From assembly GCA_023212695.1 (NCBI GenBank), contig JALCCG010000161.1:1494-49721 (forward strand): a stretch of 48,228 nt of DNA, in the 5' to 3' direction. The stretch comes from Sporisorium sorghi (Eukaryota > Basidiomycota > Ustilaginomycetes > Ustilaginales > Ustilaginaceae). A model generated the notes under the pieces. The model saw only the letters and a list, made by a program, of their open reading frames with translations. It had not been told where the DNA came from and ran no database searches. Shown piece after piece: positions 8,173-16,782 of the stretch (position 1 is the stretch's first letter; each line of letters opens with the position of its first letter). The translations under genes were made by a program, and so were the position numbers.

Positions 8173-9117
8173 CTAGTTGTGAATGGAGGACCACTCCGCC
8201 TTACTTTTGAAGGCTTTAAATTGGACCATGGCCCGTGTGAGAAGCACATCGTATTGACGCCTTTGCATCGGAAGGAGTCCTACTGCAGCCCAGGCAGTAC
8301 TGCTGCCATCCTCCAAGGGCTTCCAGAAGGTAACGAACTCTTGCGGAAACAGGGCGTATATGTCTCTGGGTATGGCTCGAGCCAATTTCATGTGCGTCAT
8401 GAAGAAGGTCTGTCCATGGACCCTGAGAACTTGGACAGTCCTACGTTTGTGAGACATTATATCCATCACGATCGGAAAGGCGTGAAGCTGCCTGTCGGTT
8501 AGCTCGACTTCCGCGTGCGGTTCCTTGAACCATCGGGAGTTCACCAATAGAGCTTCAAGCCAATTCTTGAAAACGGGCATGATGTTTTCATCGCGCTGGT
8601 AGTAGAACTTCGAGGCAGTGACAGGGTTGGGATCACTCATGATTCGGCGCACCTCGTCATCGAGAAGGACGACCTCTTCTCGACTGACAATCCCGAAGTC
8701 GCCATGCGATGCCGGCTGCACAGGAACGTGAGGCACTTCCTGCTGAACAGGTACGAAATGGTGAGGCTGTTCCGGCTGAACAGGTATGAACAGGTGAGGC
8801 TGTTCCGGCTGAACAGGTATGTGCAGGTGAGGCTGTTCCGGCTGAGGGTAAAGATGATGCTGATCCGGGTAACGATGCTGGCGACTGACGTCGGACTGTT
8901 GCATGTAGGTCGGATAATCGTAAAGATCCTCGTGGTTCTGCCAATGTGCCGTCGCATATGCATCCGAGCGAGCGAGCTGTCCAGGAGCATTAGCCGGATC
9001 GTACGGGGCAAAATGGTTCGCGTGCTGGGCAAGCTGATAATCGCTCCATTGCTGGCTGTAAGGCTGATTTCGATGCCATTGCGGAACGCTGGCCGATGAC
9101 GCTGCAGCTTGAACGAA
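8173..9117 (-). CDS. Lineage-specific repeat protein, probably secreted; 5' end unresolved
   Basis: An open frame of 314 codons with TAG at 8173-8175. The first Met in frame is at 8904 (243 residues), but coding-like sequence continues 70 residues upstream to VQAAASSAS, which looks like the end of a signal peptide. A TGA (9120-9118) lies just before it. A hydrophobic stretch, NVAVFYITTVLG, precedes it in another frame without an ATG, as if one base had been lost and the start codon mutated; alternatively a spliced first exon is missed. The middle holds four 11-residue units of the type VQPEQPHLFIP. The C-terminal 150 residues are a globular-looking domain with conserved-style segments such as MTHMKLARAIP and EFVTFWKPLEDGSS. 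I do not recognise the family; a smut effector-type protein is a guess based on context. Confidence 0.5.
   Translation of the reverse strand, partial: FVQAAASSASVPQWHRNQPYSQQWSDYQLAQHANHFAPYDPANAPGQLARSDAYATAHWQNHEDLYDYPTYMQQSDVSRQHRYPDQHHLYPQPEQPHLHIPVQPEQPHLFIPVQPEQPHHFVPVQQEVPHVPVQPASHGDFGIVSREEVVLLDDEVRRIMSDPNPVTASKFYYQRDENIMPVFKNWLEALLVNSRWFKEPHAEVELTDRQLHAFPIVMDIMSHKRRTVQVLRVHGQTFFMTHMKLARAIPRDIYALFPQEFVTFWKPLEDGSSTAWAAVGLLPMQRRQYDVLLTRAMVQFKAFKSKAEWSSIHN
8728..8850 (-). repeat. 33-bp coding minisatellite, about 3.7 units
   Basis: Units begin at 8728 (degenerate), 8761, 8794 and 8827 (partial) on the plus strand with an exact 33-bp period. Units 2 and 3 differ at only a few bases. On the minus strand they encode 11-residue repeats rich in Pro, Gln, Glu and His. 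Confidence 0.9.
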
Positions 9118-9339
9118 TCACCCAAGACAGTGGTGATGTAGAAAACAGCAACGTTGATCCCACACACAGCACGCTCGTCTTGTCTTCTTCTTCAACAACC
9201 TCAGACCCACGAAGCTCTGTTCAGCGACTACCAAGCGCATCAACCACACACATCTCGCCAAGCGCAGAACGCAAGTTCATACTAAGCTACAAGCATCACA
9301 AAAAAATGTATTGTCGCAAACATTAGTGGGAGGGCGAGT

Positions 9340-10146
9340 TTAGAGCTTGGCCTTCTGGGACTTGAGCACGGCGTCGAGCTTGGTGGCGAGCATGATGTTG
9401 CCCTTGACCTTGAGCTTGCCGGACATGAAGGCCTTCTGGCCGTTGACCTTGCCGTCGGCGAGGTCGATAAACGTGTCGTCCGAGAGGTTGATCGTCACGT
9501 CGGCCTTGCCCTTGGCCTTGCCCTCGTAAGCCTCGGCGTTCTGTGGGGAAGAGGGAGAGAAACAGATTGAAGTGTCAGTGTGCAGGTTCACGATTGTGCA
9601 GAAACAGCACCGCCCGTCATTCGAGTGTACAGCGTCGTGACCGGGGAATCAGACGACAGCGCACTGCAAGCCGTCGACAGGTTGGGGTCTGCGCATCGAC
9701 ACACTGTCCCCAGGAGCAGCGCATCGTTGTATCCAAAGGCTCGATGACGGACGGGCTGGTGCGATTTCTCCTACATACCTTTTTGAGGTCAATGGTCCAG
9801 ATGAGCTCCTCGCCCTTGGCGTTCTTGACGTGCATCTCGAAGCAGCCGTTGGTCTATCGTTAAGAGGTGGTGCGAGCGTATCGGAACGAGGACGGTAGAG
9901 ATCCGAAGAAGAGCAGGCAGGAAAGGCAGGGATTCAAGAGAACAGGTCAGCCATCGATTCTTTCCAGCAATACTTGGAGCTGTTGACGATAGCTTGCACG
10001 CTCGACATGCGTTCTGCTCTTGCAAGTGTCAATGCAAAAGACAGCAAACGTACCTTCTTCTGGATGTCCTTCTTCTCCTTCTCATCCATGCCCTTGAGGC
10101 CGTCGGTGATCTGCTGGAAGAGATCCCTGGACTTGAAGTCAGCCAT
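9340..10146 (-). CDS. SCP2-type sterol carrier protein with C-terminal AKL
   Basis: Three exons: 10146-10054, 9853-9779 and 9540-9340, all joined at codon boundaries, giving 122 residues. Introns are 200 and 238 nt, with GTACG and GTATG donors. The product is a stand-alone SCP2 domain: N-terminal helix with DLFQQITDGLKGM, central strands EELIWTIDLKK, then EGKAKGKADVTINLSDDTF and the strongly conserved QKAFMSGKLKVKGN segment. SCP2 domains bind lipids and acyl-CoAs in a hydrophobic tunnel. The last three residues, AKL, form a canonical peroxisomal targeting signal type 1, so a role in peroxisomal lipid handling is likely. The order of exons and the frame-preserving junctions support this model over the individual ORFs. 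A TATA-like TTTATAA lies about 120 bp upstream of the start. Confidence 0.9.
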
Positions 10147-11671
10147 TGTGAATGTGTTGTCGAGTGCTTTGAGAGGAAGAAGAGGAAGAAAAGGGTTTTT
10201 GCGTCGATGACGGGGATGTGGTGGTAAAGGAAGGACGACAGCGACGAGAATGCGGGGAGGTTATAAAGCTCTGGCCAAGCAAGCCAAAGTTGGGCGTGAA
10301 TGCTCGCTCGCTGGCTCGCTCAGCTCAACAGACCACGGCGGAGGCGCTTGGACAGTGTACTGTAGGCAGCAAGAGGTTGCGAGAGAAAGGCTCGCGTGAA
10401 TGGGCGCTTCAAAGAGCCTAACTTAGCATGCAGTCAAAGACTCTCTCGCCCTGTCGCTCTCCGCCTTTTTCTTTTGGGCAGCAGAAAAGTGACGTCTCTG
10501 ATTCTGCAATTCCGAAAGCAGCGTGAAAAAGGCGCCGCTCGCTCGCTCGCTCAGTGCACTCAAAAGTGTGTCTGAAATCACAGCCGCAACCTTTTATTTT
10601 TATTTTTTTATTTTTTATATTTATTTTTTCCAAAAAAAAAAACCAAGGCCGGTTGTATTTCTCGAATACAAATTGGCGTTCTCCCCGCTCAGACAAAAAT
10701 ACCAGATTGCGGAGACAGCCTGCCGTGCTGCAAGTGACTGTTCTACTGCCTTGCTTGCTTGCTTCAGTCTTGAGGCTCCGATTCTACGTCGATCAATGTT
10801 CTCTCTTCTCTCTCTTCAATGAGTTCATGCTGCGTCTGCCTATCATCGCGTGAACTGCCCACTTGCTCTCTCTTTCCCAGACTCTGCTTTACGCACCGTG
10901 AATTTGGATCGACCGTCAGAACGCCAACGCAGATCCCCGCCTCGATCCACACCCTGTTTTTTTTTTTGGGCAATGCACCGAATCCTCACTCTCCAACAGC
11001 TTTGCAATACCTCCCTGTGGACTGCGTGTGGTGACATCTCGGCGGCTTCTATCAAGAGGCGGAAGCGACAACATGGCAAAATGGAGAGCAGCGTGTGACG
11101 ATGTGCGAGCCTTCTACGAGCTGCACGGCAAGCGAGCAAGCTCACCCGAGCCCCCCCACAACCTTGTCTACGCGGGCACCAGCTTGTGTCACGCGGTGCC
11201 CGCTCATCGAAAAGAAGCCGGCTCCCGTCGCTGCCTCGCGTGTGCTTCTCGTGCGAGACTTGGTTTGCGAATGAGCTGGTGCTTTGGAGCCAACGTCGTC
11301 TGCAGCTCTGTCCTCTCGTGTCGACTCGTCAAAAGGCTTCGACTCGGGACAATGCGCCGACAAGCCCTGAGAGTGACATCGCCGATGCAGAGCTTCGTGG
11401 ACAACCTAACCGCCGACAAGCCCTGAGAGTGACATCGCCGATGCAGAGCTTCGTGGACAACCTAACCATTGCCGATCCCTGAGCTGCACTTGCCATCTTT
11501 AATCTGAGAGCTCTCCTTGGTTCCCACTTGCCATCCTCGGGAGAGCGTGTCTGCAATCTCGACTAGCACATTGGGCAAAGAACAGAAACAATTTGCTGGA
11601 ATGCTAGTGTACAGAGATGGACGAGGACGGTCGTGTGACAACAGAGACGGAACAAAGATGCAGGTGGGCAG
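10147..11671. other. 1.5-kb gene-poor region
   Basis: No coding frame here has family resemblance. It holds GCTC-rich stretches, an AT-rich block at about 10592-10642 in which a T-rich run is followed by an A run, a T run near 10960, and the 56-bp tandem duplication at 11355-11466. Part of it is the SCP2 promoter on the minus strand and the 3' side of the AP-1 sigma gene. A non-coding transcript cannot be ruled out from sequence alone. Confidence 0.5.
11355..11466. repeat. 56-bp perfect tandem duplication
   Basis: Bases 11355-11410 are repeated immediately and exactly at 11411-11466. The unit starts CGCCGACAAGCCCTGAGAG. The lack of any difference between the copies points to a recent duplication. 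It lies downstream of the AP-1 sigma stop codon. Confidence 0.95.
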
Positions 11672-12314
11672 CTACCCTGATCTGCTGCCGATCCTCGCCA
11701 ATGACTGAGTGAACAGGAGAGAAACGGACACGGGTCAGCTTTTAGCATCAAATCGCCACGCACAAACCTTCTCCCAGGGAACAACACTTACATCTTCCGA
11801 CTGTTCCGCTTCCTCAATCGCATCGCTCTGGCTGACGGTGCGCAGGACCGACTTTTTCGACGACTCTTGCATCTCACCAGCGATGATGAGCTCGTCCAAG
11901 ATCTGCCATATCCACAACTCCAAAATGGTCAGCATATACCCCTTCCACTCCCAACCCACCACCACCAAAACTCACAGCATAAGCCTTCTGAAAGTTAAAA
12001 ATGAGATCGAGCTCGCACACGTTGCCGAAGTACCGATCGAGCACCTCGACGTATCTGTGAATGATTTCGAGCGTCACCAGCTCGTTGTCGCCCTGGCTGA
12101 TACCCGTGACGAAGAAGAGAGAGGCGTAGCGTCGGTAGACCACCTTGCTGTCCTTGTACTCGAGAAAGTTGCACATGCGCGTGCGGCGGGCGAGGACGAG
12201 CTGCGTGACGTCCTTGGTGATTTTCAGCTTGGCTTTGGGCGACATGGTGCTGAACCATTTCGCGAGTCGTACTTTGCCCTGGCGGCTGATGAGCAGGATC
12301 CAGTTGATCGCCAT
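11672..12314 (-). CDS. APS1: AP-1 complex subunit sigma (clathrin adaptor)
   Basis: Three exons: 12314-11976, 11902-11792 and 11704-11672, giving 160 residues. Introns of 73 and 87 nt have GTGAGT and GTAAGT donors, and the last has a CTGAC branch-like site. The protein begins [20 protein letters not shown] and contains [25 protein letters not shown] (a nearly invariant adaptin small-chain block), then [31 protein letters not shown] and [17 protein letters not shown]. These identify sigma1 of the AP-1 complex, which sorts cargo into clathrin vesicles between trans-Golgi and endosomes. The last exon adds only [10 protein letters not shown]. Length matches yeast Aps1 (about 156 residues). Divergent from GUP1. 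Confidence 0.95.
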
Positions 12315-12665
12315 GTTGCGGATTGCGGCCACACCGGGCGGTAGGCAAGTGGGGAAAGTGGTGGAGGATGACGAGGGTGTTGGTGTTGGTGCTGCTGCTG
12401 CTGGAGTGTGTGTCCCGAGCGCGATTCCAAAGAAAAGTGAGAAACGCGTCACGCTGACTAAGCACGGAAGACCAACACTTCCCAGCGACAAGGGTCGATC
12501 GTGCGTGCAGCAACACGCGCGCACCTTTTCGAAAGTGTCACTTCCCTCATCATCAACCTTGTGCCGCACTAACTTCTTCTAGATTCGTGCTCTGTTCAGC
12601 AGACACGGCTCACAAATGCATCGCTCATCGCTGTAGCTGAGCAGCCTTGTAAGCTACGACAGGGC
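12315..12665. other. Divergent promoter APS1/GUP1
   Basis: 351 bp between two divergent starts. It contains a CT/TG-rich stretch near 12370-12410 and no recognisable motif beyond that. Confidence 0.5.
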
Positions 12666-14627
12666 ATGCTCCCGACACACTTTGTCAGTCCTGCCTCCAC
12701 CTCGCAGCAGCAGCAGCATGCTGATAGAATACAGCACGACGACATGACCGCTGCCACCTCGACTCAGCGCCAGAATGGTAGCACGAGCTATCCTCCCTCT
12801 ACCTCCTCTACAAACACTCGCACGACGTCCGGCACCGCGCCATCGAATCCTACAGTCAAAAAGCTCCTCGGGTCACGCGGCATCGCATCGCTCACCATCG
12901 ACACCGGGCCTCTGTCCGGGCAGACCACGGCGAAGAACGGCTCGGCGACGGAGCCTTCAATATCCACGCAAGCAGCCACGAGAGCGAAACGAGGACGATG
13001 GCACACGCTCGAGTTCAAGCTGTACTACCTCGTGTTTGCCGTCATGGTGCCGCTGATGGTGTATGTGCCCGTGCGGCTCAGCACGCCGTCGAATCCGAAT
13101 TACTGGTCGTACACAGACCATCTCAAGCCAGGATGGATCGCGGGCAGACTGCGCGACGATAGCGACTTCCAGTACCGCTCTTTTCGCGACTACGTCCCGG
13201 CTCTGGTCGGCATCATGGGCGTCTACCTGGCGCTATCCAAGGTGTTCACTCTGCTGCCTTCCTCCACATCAGCGAAGTACACCCGCATTGACAGCAATAA
13301 CACTGCCACAGTCAGACCGAACAGGATCGCATTCCTGGCTGTGTTCACCACCATCTTCATCTTTGCCCTGCACGGCTTCAACTCGCTCAAACTGCTCCTC
13401 GTGCTCGTGACCAACTACGCCCTCACAAAAGCTCTGGGCGGGACGAGGATCGCACCGGTCGTAGCGTTCGCGTTCAACATCGGCGCGCTGTTCGCAGTGC
13501 ACTGGAACGACGGGTTCGAGTACAGCCGCATCTCGCCTGCGCTGGAGTTTCTGGAGGTGTTCAAGGGGCTGCTGCCGCGCTGGCAGATCAATTTCAACAT
13601 TACGATGCTGCGGCTGGTGTCGTTTGCGATGGACTACCACTGGGCCAAGTGCGAGGCGGATCGCGGTGGGCAGGCGGGGCGGGCCATGGGCCAAGTGGAG
13701 CACAACGGTGGGGAGGCGACGTATCAGCAGCGAACTCGCTTCACGCAGCATTTGGCCGAATACAGCCTGGCGCACTACCTGCTGTATGCGCACTACCCGC
13801 CGCTGTTCATCGCAGGGCCGATCATGACGTTCAACGACTTTGTCTCTCAGCTGCGGCGGCCGGTGCGCATCGAGCTCGGTACGGTGGTGCGCTACGCTGT
13901 GCGGTTCGCCGTGTCGTTGCTGACGATGGAGCTGATCCTGCACTTTATCTACGTGAATGCGATCAAGGACGCGAGAGCGTGGGTGGGCGCGACGCCGCTC
14001 GAGCTGTCGATGATCGGGTTCTGGAACCTGATCATCGTGTGGCTCAAGCTGCTCATCCCCTGGCGATTTTTCAGGCTGTGGGCCATGGCGGACGGCGTAG
14101 AGGCGCCAGAGAACATGGTCCGGTGCATGGCGAACAACTACTCCACCTTGGGATTCTGGCGCTCCTGGCATCGGTCGTACAATCTGTGGATCGTGCGCTA
14201 CATCTACGTGCCGCTGGGTGGGAGCCGCAACCAGATCGCCGCGACGCTGCTCGTGTTTACGTTCGTGGCGCTCTGGCACGATCTGAGCCTCAAATTGCTC
14301 GCGTGGGGATGGCTGATTACGTTCTTCATCGTGCCCGAGGTCGCGGCGCGCAAGGTGGTGCCACACAGCGTGTATGGCGACAGGTGGTGGTTTAGGCACG
14401 TGGCGGCGGTAGGGGGCGTGGCGAACGTGCTGATGATGATGACGGGCAACCTGGTCGGCTTCGCGATCGGCACGGATGGGATGCGCTACATGATCCAGCA
14501 GCTGTTGGGCAGTAGCGAGGGGTGGCGGTTCATGCTAGGTGCCTGTGCGACGCTGTTCGTGGGTGTACAGGTCATGTTTGAGTATAGGGAGGAGGAGTTG
14601 CGGCGTGGCATTGATCGCAAGTGTTGA
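12666..14627 (+). CDS. GUP1: Membrane-bound O-acyltransferase GUP1
   Basis: A 653-residue MBOAT protein. After a Ser/Thr/Gln-rich N-terminus of about 115 residues comes RWHTLEFKLYYLVFAVMVP and then NPNYWSYTDHLKPGW, blocks typical of fungal Gup1. About ten hydrophobic segments follow. Family motifs are HYPPLFIAGPIMTFNDF near residue 374, NNYSTLGFWRSWHRSYNLW near residue 487, and VALWHD near residue 537 with the conserved His of the active site. Gup1 in yeast remodels GPI-anchor lipid by adding a long acyl chain at the sn-2 position in the ER, and its loss affects membrane order. An in-frame ATG at 12744 would remove 26 residues before the conserved part, so the exact start is open. No introns. 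Confidence 0.95.
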   Translation: MLPTHFVSPASTSQQQQHADRIQHDDMTAATSTQRQNGSTSYPPSTSSTNTRTTSGTAPSNPTVKKLLGSRGIASLTIDTGPLSGQTTAKNGSATEPSISTQAATRAKRGRWHTLEFKLYYLVFAVMVPLMVYVPVRLSTPSNPNYWSYTDHLKPGWIAGRLRDDSDFQYRSFRDYVPALVGIMGVYLALSKVFTLLPSSTSAKYTRIDSNNTATVRPNRIAFLAVFTTIFIFALHGFNSLKLLLVLVTNYALTKALGGTRIAPVVAFAFNIGALFAVHWNDGFEYSRISPALEFLEVFKGLLPRWQINFNITMLRLVSFAMDYHWAKCEADRGGQAGRAMGQVEHNGGEATYQQRTRFTQHLAEYSLAHYLLYAHYPPLFIAGPIMTFNDFVSQLRRPVRIELGTVVRYAVRFAVSLLTMELILHFIYVNAIKDARAWVGATPLELSMIGFWNLIIVWLKLLIPWRFFRLWAMADGVEAPENMVRCMANNYSTLGFWRSWHRSYNLWIVRYIYVPLGGSRNQIAATLLVFTFVALWHDLSLKLLAWGWLITFFIVPEVAARKVVPHSVYGDRWWFRHVAAVGGVANVLMMMTGNLVGFAIGTDGMRYMIQQLLGSSEGWRFMLGACATLFVGVQVMFEYREEELRRGIDRKC

Positions 14628-15549
14628 TTTCCGCAGTCATCTTCCAATAGAGGTCGTTTCATCGTGTCATGGCTGCACAGCGTGGTGTCTGGGTCGTACG
14701 AGCTCGTCGGGTGGTGTATCTAGGTCGCTGTGCTCGTGCAGCATCGTTGTTAAGCCAGGCTAGTCGCACACGATCAGATGAACTTTCCACTGCGGTATCG
14801 TGATCTGCCGAACGCACCTCTTCAGCCCTCGCTCCAACTCCGCCAAACTTGCGTAGGCCAAGGGCTGTGAATGCGTGCGGGGACACTTTTGCGATGCCGG
14901 CATTTTTCTTGTTTGCTGCAAAACGGCGCTCTTTTGTGCCCAGAAAAATTCTACGAAAAAAAAAAAAAGAGCCCCCGCATCCGTTTTTGACTGCTCTGGT
15001 GCCCGACTTGTCGGAAAAGGGCTCTGCACAAATTGCGATGATCAACATCGCGCATGTGGACGTTTTCCGTCTCAACATGCTCGAACATTTGAACTCGCAG
15101 CGCTGATGTTGTGCTGCTTTTGTTCGCTGTGGTTGCGAGTAAGGATGGGACGCTGTGCGAAGATTGATGGGAGTGCCAGTCGTCGTGAGGTTGGTTCGCT
15201 GGGAGGGTGATGTGAATCTGGCTGGGCGTTTGTTCTCGGCTGCCGCTGCTCCATGTCTGATAACCTCGGCTAAATGGGCGAGGGAGAGGGTTGTTCCTCG
15301 TTGGGTTTCCCCATGCGTTTGCAGAGGCAGCGGGGATCGCCTTGAAGAGGCTCGAGGGACACTTTGACCTCTTCTGCTTTCCCTTTGGTCGCTGTTGGTG
15401 AGCGCTCTACGGTTTTGTCTTCATCGCCATCACCTGCTCCCTCTCCATCCCAACCTCACCCGACTGCGGATCGTCTCGTCGAGAGTCGTCCACACACCTT
15501 CATTTCACCTCATCCGACTTCACCACTTGATCCCGACTTAGCAGCAACC
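14628..15549. other. Intergenic and leader, nothing recognised
   Basis: 922 bp between GUP1 and the next four-pass gene. It contains an A run near 14957-14968 and a C/T-rich leader from about 15410. Open frames continue upstream of 15550 without coding character. Confidence 0.5.
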
Positions 15550-16383
15550 ATGGCGCCACCGCACTCGCGCGCGCCCGTCGCGCCACAGGTGCTCGAGATC
15601 CCGCTCCAACTCGCCATCGTCGCCTTCTCCGTCACGCTCCTCGGCCTCAACGCATGGGACTACGCGCGCTGGCAGACGCTGCGTGAAAAGTCGCGCATCG
15701 GCAACTTTGTCGAGCTCCAGGACAACGGCATGCTCACCGTCGTGCTCGCTGCGTTCATCATTGCAGCGTTCGGGTTTGCGTTTGGTAACCTCGCGGCGTT
15801 CCTCGCGTGCCTGCAGTTCCCGAAGCGCCGCGGCGAGCGCACGGGCAAGGGCACCTATGGGTATATCCTCGTCGGGCTGGTCGAGCTGCTGCTCAGTGGC
15901 GCGTACTTGGGCATCGCGGCCGCGCTGACGGCGTATGCGGTGCAGAAGCATCCCAGCTTTAGCCGTGGCCCGCAGTTCAGCGAGCCGTTCACCGAGGATC
16001 AGCAGGTGTTCCTGCGCAGCATTGTGCAGATGTTCGCAGCGGGCCAGAACACCAACCCGGCAACGAGCACGAGGCAGAGCTTGGGGGCACTCGGACCCTG
16101 GGGCCAGATCACCACGCTTGCCCAGGCGAATGCGTTTTTGGCACAGAACAGGTACATCAACTACAAGCACTACCGCGTCACCGTCGCGATTGCTTGGGTG
16201 ACACTGGCGACGACGTTCTTTGTGATGACCGTGCATTTCGCGCTCCCGCTGGTGTTGAAGGCGTTGGGCATGACCAGGCCGCCCAAGGGACAGCCGAGGT
16301 ATCCGCAAAGAGGGCCTGTGGGGTACGGCGACAAGAGGAACCGCCAGGCTGGGTACACGAGGGAGGTGTACGACGAGTATTAG
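15550..16383 (+). CDS. Four-pass membrane protein, 277 aa
   Basis: The ATG at 15550 sits in a strong start context (CAACCATGG) and directly precedes conserved-looking sequence, so I prefer it to the open frame upstream. Hydrophobic segments lie at about residues 15-36, 62-88, 104-130 and 208-234. A soluble loop of about 75 residues rich in Gln, Thr and Ala separates segments 3 and 4. The C-terminal 40 residues are basic with Pro/Tyr/Gly, ending YTREVYDEY. The layout resembles MARVEL-type or SUR7-like fungal membrane proteins, but no signature decides it and I leave the family open. Single exon; convergent with the 827-residue gene on the minus strand. Confidence 0.85.
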   Translation: MAPPHSRAPVAPQVLEIPLQLAIVAFSVTLLGLNAWDYARWQTLREKSRIGNFVELQDNGMLTVVLAAFIIAAFGFAFGNLAAFLACLQFPKRRGERTGKGTYGYILVGLVELLLSGAYLGIAAALTAYAVQKHPSFSRGPQFSEPFTEDQQVFLRSIVQMFAAGQNTNPATSTRQSLGALGPWGQITTLAQANAFLAQNRYINYKHYRVTVAIAWVTLATTFFVMTVHFALPLVLKALGMTRPPKGQPRYPQRGPVGYGDKRNRQAGYTREVYDEY

Positions 16384-16782
16384 TGGAATGTGCTCTGTAT
16401 CTCTGCCCCTTCTTTGTTTGCGTTTGTTGGACCGGTATCACTGCACGCTCGTTAGCGTGTGTGGCCCCACTTCGTCTTCGTCTTCATCTTCGTCTTCTGT
16501 ACTTCCCTTTCTTGGATGTCGATGCGGCTCCCTTCTGTCTATCTCTGCTTAGTCTTTCTCTTCTAACTCGTCTAATGGTACTTTTTATCTTCGTCGCTGT
16601 TGGTCTGCTGTGCTGGTGTGTAATGCTTGAACGACTGGAGTCATGCGTTGATCTCGCCTCGTGTCGCAGCCGCTGAGTGTTGTTGTGATGCTGAGAGACG
16701 AGAGGTGGGTGTCATTGAGTTGCGTGAATGAAGAGGGGTATCTATGAATTGTTATGCTTGGTGTTGTTTCGGTGACCGCAGG
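16384..16782. other. Convergent intergenic, 3' regions
   Basis: Shared 3' flank of two convergent genes, 399 bp, with CTTCGTCTTC repeats near 16470-16500. No gene seen. Confidence 0.5.

Noticed and set aside
13269..14399. 376-codon minus-strand open frame
   Set aside because: Antisense to GUP1; the plus-strand protein has unmistakable MBOAT motifs.
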